Shown: positions 1 to 5,016 of the stretch, piece by piece | Layout: every line of letters begins with the position of its first letter | Position numbering within the stretch: the first letter of the stretch is position 1 | NCBI GenBank assembly: GCA_905213325.1 | Contig: CAJMHW010000054.1 | Location: 1 to 7,804 of the forward strand | Source of the DNA: Collinsella aerofaciens | GTDB taxonomy: Bacteria > Actinomycetota > Coriobacteriia > Coriobacteriales > Coriobacteriaceae | DNA: 7,804 nucleotides | Direction of reading: 5' to 3' | Made by a program: the position numbers and the translations under genes | Notes under the pieces: model-generated | What the model saw: only the letters and a program-made list of their open reading frames with translations | The model's database searches: none | Told to the model about the DNA's origin: nothing

Positions 1-31
1 TTGCCAGAGCTTTCTTGTCACTGTTGCTTAG

Positions 32-262
32 CGTATCAAGGTCACGCGCCGTCGCCCCGGAGATGGCGGAGGGGCGGCCGCCAAGGCCGCGCGCGGCGCT
101 GCTCGCGATGAACGCGAGTCGCGCGACGATCGTGGTGGCGAGGGTTCGGCCGACCAGGGTCAAAAGCGCCGTCGCCGTCGCCGTTCCCGCAAGCCGCGCC
201 AGGATGGTGGCGAGGGCTCGACCCAAAACTCGTCCGCACCGCAACCGCCCACCGGCGAATAG
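32..262 (+). CDS. Arg-rich C-terminal tail of an upstream protein (partial, frame uncertain)
   Basis: The frame ending at TAG 260-262 encodes a low-complexity basic and acidic tail with a run of six Arg (KRRRRRRSRK) followed by DGGEGS and a Pro/Ser-rich end. Such tails are common at the end of actinobacterial DEAD-box RNA helicases and RNase R, and the short RIKVTRRRPG at the left would suit the end of a helicase RNA-binding domain, but no catalytic part is inside the window. The frame is open only from base 32, because an in-frame TAG lies at 29-31 and there is no ATG, GTG or TTG after it. The gene must therefore enter from the left through a frameshift or sequence error, or this is not coding. 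Low certainty; the opposite strand of the same codons is also open. Confidence 0.35.
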   Translation, partial: RIKVTRRRPGDGGGAAAKAARGAARDERESRDDRGGEGSADQGQKRRRRRRSRKPRQDGGEGSTQNSSAPQPPTGE

Positions 263-325
263 CGCCCGCAAACGGATTTAACCTGCCTGACCCCAAACGC
301 GTCGGGGTACCATAGCGCTGAATCA

Positions 326-361
326 ACAACCCTCCCTGCGATCGAGCGTAGGGAGGGTTGT
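326..361 (+). terminator. Strong hairpin between upstream gene and comF, overlapping the comF RBS
   Basis: ACAACCCTCCCT (326-337) pairs perfectly with AGGGAGGGTTGT (350-361), and GCG/CGT extends the stem to 15 bp (one G-U) around a 6-base loop (341-346). It lies 63 bases after the stop of the upstream frame, so it could be its terminator, but no T-tract follows. The right arm contains AGGGAGG, the ribosome binding site of comF, so in an mRNA starting upstream it would hide that site. Either terminator or translational control element. Confidence 0.6.
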
Positions 362-364
362 GTC

Positions 365-1171
365 GTGAAGAGACATTTGAATGTGTTGGGATGCCTGCAA
401 GGTGCCGGCATCCTACCGTTTGCGGACGAATTGCTACCGTTTGCCGAGCGGGCGGCGCACGAGGCGCTTGAGGCGTTGTCGCCCACGCGATGCGCCGGCT
501 GCGAGCGCGCCGGTGCGCTTATTTGCCAAGACTGCTTGGCGGCGCTTGCGCTCATCGACCCGCGGCATAGCTGCACTCGATGCGGCGCCCCGTTTGGAGA
601 CTTGCTGTGCACCGAGTGCTCGGTCGAGGGTGCGTCCTCGGCGATGGCCGAAGCTCTCGACCGGTGCCTGGCATGTGCCGTTTACACGCATCCGCTGCCG
701 CGGATCATTAAAGCGTACAAAGACGCAGGCGAGCGACGCCTGGCGCCGTATCTGGCAGAGCTGCTATACGACACCGCCTTGCATGCCCAGGTCGCGGCGC
801 CCGAACGCTTAGGCGGTGTGTTGTCCGGCGCCGATGCAGTGGTGTTTGTGCCCGCGACGGCGGCGGCGTTTCGGCGGCGCGGCTTCGATCATATGGAAGC
901 CATCGCGCGCCCATTTTGCGAGCTGTCGGGTGTTCCTCTGCTCGACGCCCTCGTTAAGTACGGCCATGGCGACCAGCGTGAACTCAGTCGTGAAGAACGC
1001 CGTGAACGCGCCCGAGGCATGTACGAGACTGTTGAGGACGTGCGGGGCCGCCGCCTGCTGCTTATCGACGACGTTATCACCACGGGTGCGACGATGGCGG
1101 CGGCTTCGGCGGAACTCAAGCGCGCCGGTGCCGCGGCCGTTGATGGCCTCGCTATCGCACGCGTTTGGTAG
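365..1171 (+). CDS. comF: ComF family phosphoribosyltransferase-like protein
   Basis: This is a cytoplasmic protein of the ComF/GntX family, related to type I phosphoribosyltransferases and linked in naturally competent bacteria to handling of incoming single-stranded DNA. The 268 residues (usual family length is about 200-250) carry an N-terminal zinc-finger-like block with four CxxC pairs (Cys 43/46, 54/57, 70/73, 82/85). The family motif RRRGFDHMEAIARP follows at 170-183, and the PRPP-binding loop LLIDDVITTGAT at 232-243. YKDAGERRLA (118-127) matches the conserved central segment. The start is GTG 365, with AGGGAGG eight bases upstream inside a hairpin arm; TTG 377 or GTG 383 are alternatives, and there is no early in-frame ATG. 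No comFA helicase gene is visible. The function in this organism, DNA uptake or salvage, is inferred only from the family. Confidence 0.9.
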   Translation: MKRHLNVLGCLQGAGILPFADELLPFAERAAHEALEALSPTRCAGCERAGALICQDCLAALALIDPRHSCTRCGAPFGDLLCTECSVEGASSAMAEALDRCLACAVYTHPLPRIIKAYKDAGERRLAPYLAELLYDTALHAQVAAPERLGGVLSGADAVVFVPATAAAFRRRGFDHMEAIARPFCELSGVPLLDALVKYGHGDQRELSREERRERARGMYETVEDVRGRRLLLIDDVITTGATMAAASAELKRAGAAAVDGLAIARVW

Positions 1172-1182
1172 GGGTGATTCAT

Positions 1183-2292
1183 GTGGCGGTAACAATCAGG
1201 CAGTGCAACAAACCGACAAAAGAGCAGCTAGCGGCTTCCGTGATCCTGACGGGCGCCTCGGCGTTGCGCATGATTCGAGCCGAGCGCCGGCAGATGGGCT
1301 ACATCGGCTGGAAGGACCTCAATCCCGATGAAGAGCGCCGCGTGCTGTGTACGTCATCGCCTTCGACCGAGGATATCTATCTTCCCGACCTGGTGCGAAT
1401 TGGAGCCAAAAGCGGCGAGGTGCAAGAAGATCTATGCTTGCTGGTGGGATCTGCGGCGCAGCGCCGACGCATGCCTGGCGTGGGCTGGTCCGTGTGTTCC
1501 GGGTTGCCTGTCGGCTCGATTCTAGAGGTGGAACCGGGGGTGTACAGCCTATCTCCCGAGGCCCTTTGTGTTGCCGTCGCCCGCGAGGTCGGCTGTATCC
1601 AGGCGTTTGCACTGGCCCAGGAACTGTGTTCCAAGATTTCACTAAGCGATCGCGGGAAGTATCTGCCTCCCTACACCTCGCCTGTTGCGAATAGACTTGC
1701 AAAGGATAAGGACCAACCGGCAGACGTGGGCTACTTTGAAGTCGAGCCGGTGCTGACGCCCGATCGCCTGGCAGATTACCTTGCGGCATGCAAGGGGAGT
1801 GCGGCCAAACAACTGCTACGCCTGTGTCCCTACCTGTCAGAAAACCTGCGCTCACCCATGGAGTGCATCATGCTTGCCATGTTTTCGCTTCCGTTTTCCT
1901 ATGGCGGATTTGCCTGCGGTCCCTTTAAGACCGACTACAAGATCGAGTTCGATGACCGCGCGCAGGCAATCTCGGGGATGCCGTATGCAGTTTGCGATGC
2001 GTACCAGGAAACAGCCCGGTTTGACCTGGAATACAACGGTGAGCTGGGTCATTCCTCTCGAAGGGGACGTGTCCATGATGAAAAACGCAACACGGGCTTG
2101 ATTACTATGGGAATCGAGGTCGCGACGGTCAACAACGAAATGCTCTGCGACATGGAAGCGATGGAAGCGCTCGCATGGCGCATCCACCAGCGTATGCGAA
2201 AGCGGTACCGGAATCGTGTCGATGCCCGCAGGAAGAAGCAAGAGGCGTTGCTTAACACGCTGCGGGCGTGTTTTGGGCTTAAGCCGGTATAA
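1183..2292 (+). CDS. AbiEi/DUF559-like protein with a Vsr-type nuclease-fold C-terminus
   Basis: No named gene is recognised. I chose GTG 1183 because AGGGGTG (1170-1176) lies six bases upstream; GTG 1174 or TTG 1165 would overlap the end of comF. The 369 residues follow a layout familiar from many actinobacterial proteins. A central segment VEPGVYSLSPEALCVAVARE resembles the 'V-SPERTL-DLARE' part of AbiEi-like proteins. SPMECIM (224-230) matches the conserved SPLESRLR helix. The C-terminal core DLEYNGELGH (281-290), HDEKR (298-302) and a later GIEVATV strand matches the 'EYDG-H-DRER-G-V-RV' pattern of DUF559/Vsr-fold proteins, and the acidic residues are kept. It is rich in Cys, and the last 30 residues are very basic. 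The 11-base gap to comF suggests one transcript. Possible roles are DNA-end processing, or a solitary AbiEi-type regulator without a visible toxin partner. The family match is by eye. Confidence 0.7.
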   Translation: MAVTIRQCNKPTKEQLAASVILTGASALRMIRAERRQMGYIGWKDLNPDEERRVLCTSSPSTEDIYLPDLVRIGAKSGEVQEDLCLLVGSAAQRRRMPGVGWSVCSGLPVGSILEVEPGVYSLSPEALCVAVAREVGCIQAFALAQELCSKISLSDRGKYLPPYTSPVANRLAKDKDQPADVGYFEVEPVLTPDRLADYLAACKGSAAKQLLRLCPYLSENLRSPMECIMLAMFSLPFSYGGFACGPFKTDYKIEFDDRAQAISGMPYAVCDAYQETARFDLEYNGELGHSSRRGRVHDEKRNTGLITMGIEVATVNNEMLCDMEAMEALAWRIHQRMRKRYRNRVDARRKKQEALLNTLRACFGLKPV

Positions 2293-2330
2293 TTCGCGTC
2301 AAAAATAGGGGGTTATTCATATGCCCTGGC

Positions 2331-2539
2331 CAAAAAATGGCAAATATGAGTACTGTCACTAAATCAGTAACAGCAAAATCAAAGAATTTAGGACTCGGAG
2401 GCGTCGTAAAGTAAGAAGATAATAAACAAATGTAGAATAACTAAGCATCAGGTTGGCGACACTAAGCGCAAAATCTGTCCGAGAGGCCAAAATTGCCTGT
2501 TACAAAATTGGTAACAGTACTCATATTTGCCGTTTTTTG
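2331..2539. repeat. 209-bp AT-rich unit with imperfect 43-bp inverted repeats
   Basis: The left arm 2331-2373 and right arm 2497-2539 are inverted copies matching at 37 of 43 positions, with a perfect 14-base core (TACTCATATTTGCC on the + strand at 2518-2531). Each arm also contains its own palindrome, CTGTCAC-N7-GTAACAG at 2353-2373 and CTGTTAC-N7-GTAACAG at 2497-2517. The A6/T6 runs sit at the outer ends. Between the arms lie 123 AT-rich bases with no convincing gene; ACTCGGA (2393-2399) and TCCGAG (2478-2483) continue the inverted symmetry. No flanking target duplication is seen. It could be a miniature inverted-repeat element, a pair of operator sites, or a long RNA hairpin. Base composition is clearly unlike the neighbouring genes. 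Confidence 0.8.
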
Positions 2540-2544
2540 CACAC

Positions 2545-2592
2545 GGCACCCTGAGACGGGTGCCCCGGAGCTCCTCGTAAGGGAGCTCCGGG
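2545..2592 (+). terminator. Two tandem GC-rich hairpins (terminator-like)
   Basis: GGCACCC (2545-2551) pairs with GGGTGCC (2558-2564) around TGAGAC, and directly after it CCCGGAGCTCC (2564-2574) pairs with GGAGCTCCGGG (2582-2592) around a 7-base loop. The stems are perfect over 7 and 11 bp and share base 2564. Only CTTC follows, so this is not a classical T-tract terminator. It lies between the inverted-repeat unit and the promoter at 2665 and could stop upstream transcription. Confidence 0.5.
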
Positions 2593-2664
2593 CTTCATGG
2601 GGACACGAATGGTCCGCTCCGACCTGCAAAATCTGTGCTCACGGTGCGAATGACGCCCCTAACC

Positions 2665-2693
2665 TTAAACTTTAGCTTGAACTTAGCTATAAT
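2665..2693 (+). promoter_or_regulatory. Sigma-70-type promoter
   Basis: A TTAAAC -35 element (2665-2670) is followed after exactly 17 bases by a perfect TATAAT -10 element (2688-2693) in an AT-rich stretch. The expected start of transcription is about base 2700, some 325 bases before the lipoprotein start codon. This is the best promoter in the window by consensus, as expected for a strongly expressed RNA. Confidence 0.8.
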
Positions 2694-2696
2694 GCG

Positions 2697-3019
2697 CTAC
2701 GTTCCTGCCAGGCTGTGGTTGCGGACGGACGAAATGTCCATCCTAGTCCAAGACAGACGCGGTCAAAGGGATCCACGTAAGCGACCGCGTGCGCGCGGCG
2801 CGATCATGGCGCGTCCTAGATGTAAGCCGCACCGTCCGTTCTACTTTCTTTGGGGCAATACCGCCTCGCGGGCGAGCGGGCCAGTCGTGAAGGTGGCTAT
2901 GGCCTCCCGAGCAAACACCCCGGTGCGCAAGTGTGGGGTCAAATACCAGGTCAGCTGGTGGGAACAACCCGTTATTCCGCGCAACGCACGGATTGTATAC
3001 GACACAGAAGGCAGGGTAG
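2697..3019 (+). ncRNA. Candidate structured RNA (possibly raiA motif) between comF and hpf
   Basis: The bases after the promoter contain no convincing gene but fold by eye into nested helices. CTAC and CCTGCC (2697-2700, 2704-2709) pair with GGCAGG and GTAG (3010-3019), closing the whole region. CGGACGG (2722-2728) pairs with CCGTCCG (2832-2838). Inside it, 2739-2746 pairs with 2816-2822, closing two further hairpins: an 8-bp perfect one (2757-2764 with 2783-2790) and a GC-rich one (2797-2802 with 2810-2815). The second half has smaller hairpins: 2861-2879, 2917-2939 and 2946-2958. Known raiA-motif RNAs of Firmicutes and Actinobacteria lie beside raiA/hpf and often comFC, exactly the genes flanking here, which is the reason for the name. 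I cannot recall the family consensus well enough to check it. The alternative is a regulatory leader of the lipoprotein gene, whose ribosome binding site lies in the closing helix. Confidence 0.55.
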
Positions 3020-3024
3020 TGGAC

Positions 3025-4035
3025 ATGGTGAGGGGCAGCTTGATGCACGCGGCTCGGTTAGGTGCTGGGACCGCGGCGGTCTTTGCCGTTTTGGGCTTGA
3101 GCGGATGCGCGTTCAACCCGCTGTCCACGTTCACGACACCCACGATTGACCAGATCGAGCGCGAGACCGTCACGCCGACGGTGTCGGATGATGCCCTGGT
3201 CACTCCCGGTACCCTGACGGTTGCCCTTGATACCTCCGATGCCCCGCAGGCCATGCAGGGCGCCGATGGTAACCTCACGGGCTACGCGGTCGATGCTGCC
3301 CGCGCCCTTGCAAGCCGTATGGGCCTTAAGGTTGCCTTCGTCGATGCGTCTTCTGCCGATTCCGCGCTTGGCGACAAAAAGGCCGACATCTTCATTGGCG
3401 ACATCAATTCCACGGATGGTGACATCAGCACGCTTGGTACTTGCCTGTACGACGCTGCGGCAGTGTTCGGGAAGACGAGCGACGGCGAGTCGCTGAGCGT
3501 TTCCACCGAAACGCTTAACACCGCTACCCTGGGCGTTCAGACCTCCTCGGCCTCGCAGGAGGCGCTTGCCAAGCAAAGCATCACCGCCAACCAGAAGACC
3601 TTCACCAACATCAACGAGTGCTTTGAGGCGCTCGAGTCCGGCGAGGTCGACTACGTGATTTGCGATTCCACGGCCGGCGGCTACCTTGCGCGCCTGATGA
3701 GCCAGATCTCTTACGTCGGCGCGCTCGAGACACCCTCGACGCTCGGCGTCGCGGGCCTCGCGGCCAACGATGAGCTATGCCGTGCCGTGAGCGATGCCCT
3801 CGACGGTATCACGGTCGATGGCACGCTCGAGGCGGTCCACTCCGTCTGGTACGGCACGATGCCCTATGACCTCACCACCAAGACGGTCTCGGGCGCCGAC
3901 GTGCAGCCGACCGACACCGGATCCAGCGAGTCTGCATCCTCCGATTCGAGCAGCGAGGGTGCAACCTCCGAGGATAAGTCGTCCGGCCAGGAGGGCACTA
4001 TCACCGACGACGACATTAACAAGCTCAATAGCTAG
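3025..4035 (+). CDS. Solute-binding lipoprotein, amino-acid (SBP_bac_3) type
   Basis: This is a predicted extracytoplasmic, membrane-anchored binding protein of the family that feeds polar amino acids to ABC importers. ATG 3025 gives 336 residues, with a basic start and a hydrophobic helix leading into the lipobox LSGC (Cys 28). ATG 3043, preceded seven bases away by GGTGAGGGG, is an almost equally good start. The binding fold begins with GTLTVALDTSDAP (62-74) and continues through GYAVDAARALASRMGLKVAF (86-105), the N-lobe pattern of the family. ADIFIGDINST (120-130) and GEVDYVICDS (206-215) are further typical strands. The C-terminus (about 290-336) is a Ser/Asp/Glu-rich linker, unusual in being at the far end. 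No permease or ATPase gene is adjacent, so the substrate and partner are unknown, and a sensory role is possible. A structured leader precedes it and two hairpins follow. Confidence 0.8.
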   Translation: MVRGSLMHAARLGAGTAAVFAVLGLSGCAFNPLSTFTTPTIDQIERETVTPTVSDDALVTPGTLTVALDTSDAPQAMQGADGNLTGYAVDAARALASRMGLKVAFVDASSADSALGDKKADIFIGDINSTDGDISTLGTCLYDAAAVFGKTSDGESLSVSTETLNTATLGVQTSSASQEALAKQSITANQKTFTNINECFEALESGEVDYVICDSTAGGYLARLMSQISYVGALETPSTLGVAGLAANDELCRAVSDALDGITVDGTLEAVHSVWYGTMPYDLTTKTVSGADVQPTDTGSSESASSDSSSEGATSEDKSSGQEGTITDDDINKLNS

Positions 4036-4049
4036 TTATTGCTAGGGGT

Positions 4050-4078
4050 GGTGTCTCCTATGCGCTAGGAGAGACGCC
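4050..4078 (+). terminator. Hairpin after the lipoprotein gene
   Basis: GGTGTCTCCTA (4050-4060) pairs with TAGGAGAGACGCC (4066-4078) with a 2-base bulge and a 5-base loop, 15 bases after the stop codon. The tail TCTTC is only weakly T-rich, so it may be a processing or 3'-protecting hairpin in front of the stronger terminator downstream. Confidence 0.5.
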
Positions 4079-4101
4079 TCTTCACGGTTTCAACACGCAT
4101 T

Positions 4102-4135
4102 GCCGGGCTTTCCCAACAGGGGAGCCCGGCCTTTT
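4102..4135 (+). terminator. Intrinsic terminator of the lipoprotein transcript
   Basis: GCCGGGCTTTCC (4102-4113) pairs with GGGGAGCCCGGC (4119-4130) over 12 bp, including two T-G pairs, around a 5-base loop, followed by CTTTT. This is a standard rho-independent terminator and separates the lipoprotein gene from hpf. Confidence 0.85.
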
Positions 4136-4352
4136 CGTTTCCATAAAACCAGCAGGTCAAAGACATTTTTTAGGTGCAAAACCAAAGTCGCCGTTGCCTT
4201 CCTATAGCGCACTTTGCCACAGAAAAGTGCGAGACTTCGGTATGCGGTATCAAGCAATCGTTATTCGGGTCTTTGGGAATCCGCGTGATTAAATGCACGG
4301 CAATGGGTACATAGCCAGTACAGTAAGTCCCCGAGGCAGATTGGAGCCACGT
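4136..4352 (+). promoter_or_regulatory. Upstream region of hpf with an 8-bp palindrome
   Basis: These 217 bases must hold the hpf promoter, because a terminator precedes them, but I see no -35/-10 pair close to consensus; TGATTAAAT (4287-4294 area) is the best extended -10 candidate and it is weak. CGCACTTT (4208-4215) and AAAGTGCG (4224-4231) form a perfect inverted repeat with an 8-base spacer just after CTATAG, which could be an operator or a leader hairpin. An open frame with ATG at 4293 continues into hpf but is not protein-like. Confidence 0.35.
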
Positions 4353-4937
4353 ATGGATATCAAGGTTTCTGGACGCAAGACGACGGTAACCGATGCTCTG
4401 CGTGCGCATGTGGATGAGAAGATCGGCGAGGCGCTCAAGGTTTTCGATATCGAGCCCATGACGGTCGACGTTGTACTTCGCTATGAGAAGAACCCCTCGA
4501 ACCCCAACCCGGCAATCGTCGAGGTTACGGTTCGTGTCCGCGGTTCGGTGATTCGCGTTGCCGAGCACGGTGCAGATATGTACGCCGCCATCGACCTCTC
4601 CGCCGATAAGGTCACTCGCCAGCTGCGCAAGTTCAAGACCAAGGTCGTGGACAACCGCCAGGGCGGTGCCAGCGCAGCGGATGTCGCACCGGTCGAGCGC
4701 GTCGAGGATCTGGCCGACCTGCTGCTGCCCGAGGAGGAGGACGACCTGCTCGTCCGCGAGAAGGTCATCGATGTCACCCCGATGACTGAGGAGCAGGCGC
4801 TGGTGCAGACCGATCTGCTCGGCCACGACTTCTACGTGTTCGAGAACGCGACGACTGGCCTCATCAATGTGGTGTATCACCGTAAGAATGGTGGATATGG
4901 CATCATCAAGCCCCGCATCGAAACACTTGACGAGTAA
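4353..4937 (+). CDS. hpf: Long-form ribosome hibernation-promoting factor (HPF/RaiA)
   Basis: The protein binds the 30S decoding region in stationary phase or stress and, in its long form, joins two 70S ribosomes into inactive 100S dimers. It has 194 residues, the usual size of long HPF. The N-terminal S30AE/RaiA domain (1-100) begins MDIKVSGRKTTVTDALRAHV and includes the basic helix KVTRQLRKFKTK (86-97). An acidic, Leu-rich linker (about 110-132) leads to the C-terminal dimerisation domain (134-187), with MTEEQALVQTDLLGHDFYVF and NVVYHRKNGGYGIIKP, both hallmarks of the family. ATG 4353 is chosen because GGAG (4343-4346) lies six bases upstream and the conserved domain starts there. It has its own upstream region and terminator and so is probably a single-gene unit, as suits a stress-regulated factor. 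Confidence 0.95.
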   Translation: MDIKVSGRKTTVTDALRAHVDEKIGEALKVFDIEPMTVDVVLRYEKNPSNPNPAIVEVTVRVRGSVIRVAEHGADMYAAIDLSADKVTRQLRKFKTKVVDNRQGGASAADVAPVERVEDLADLLLPEEEDDLLVREKVIDVTPMTEEQALVQTDLLGHDFYVFENATTGLINVVYHRKNGGYGIIKPRIETLDE

Positions 4938-4941
4938 AATA

Positions 4942-4963
4942 CGTTAACTTGCATGAGTTAACG
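4942..4963. promoter_or_regulatory. GTTAAC-type palindrome between hpf and its terminator
   Basis: CGTTAACT (4942-4949) and AGTTAACG (4956-4963) are perfect 8-bp inverted arms around TGCATG, four bases after the hpf stop codon and just before the terminator stem. The symmetry resembles a dimeric regulator site, possibly for degV, but it may equally be an mRNA hairpin. Confidence 0.45.
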
Positions 4964-4966
4964 GCT

Positions 4967-4998
4967 GGCGGCCATCCCATGCGGGTGGCCGCCTTTTT
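4967..4998 (+). terminator. Intrinsic terminator of hpf
   Basis: GGCGGCCA (4967-4974) pairs perfectly with TGGCCGCC (4986-4993), with three more C-G pairs after one bulged T, and TTTTT follows. This is the cleanest intrinsic terminator in the window. It ends only 18 bases before the degV start codon, so degV needs read-through or a promoter overlapping this region. Confidence 0.92.
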
Positions 4999-5016
4999 AC
5001 GTAAGGAGTCGCTTTG

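Noticed and set aside
1..274. Minus-strand open frame reading ARDLDTLSNSDKKALA at its end
   Set aside because: It looks protein-like only over the last few residues, has no ATG or GTG start, and the rest is the Ala/Leu/Thr mirror of the Arg-rich + strand frame. Kept open only as an alternative.
2468..2636. Direct repeat GCAAAATCTGT at 2468-2478 and 2626-2636
   Set aside because: It is a single 11-base match without further extension, and its ends do not coincide with the inverted-repeat unit, so it is not a target duplication.
2697..3019. RNase P RNA, tmRNA, SRP RNA or T-box leader
   Set aside because: I looked for the conserved GAGGAAAGTCC, tRNA-like CCA end with GGTTC, GGTCAGGTCCGGAAGG and GGTGGNACCGCG signatures and found none, although the length and paired ends were suggestive.
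2635..3024. In-frame extension of the lipoprotein gene to ATG 2635
   Set aside because: It would put 130 residues before a clear lipoprotein signal peptide, and it includes the promoter at 2665-2693. The lipobox spacing fits a start at 3025 or 3043.
4293..4352. Earlier ATG 4293 for hpf
   Set aside because: The extra 20 residues are not family-like, and ATG 4353 has a good binding site and begins the conserved domain.
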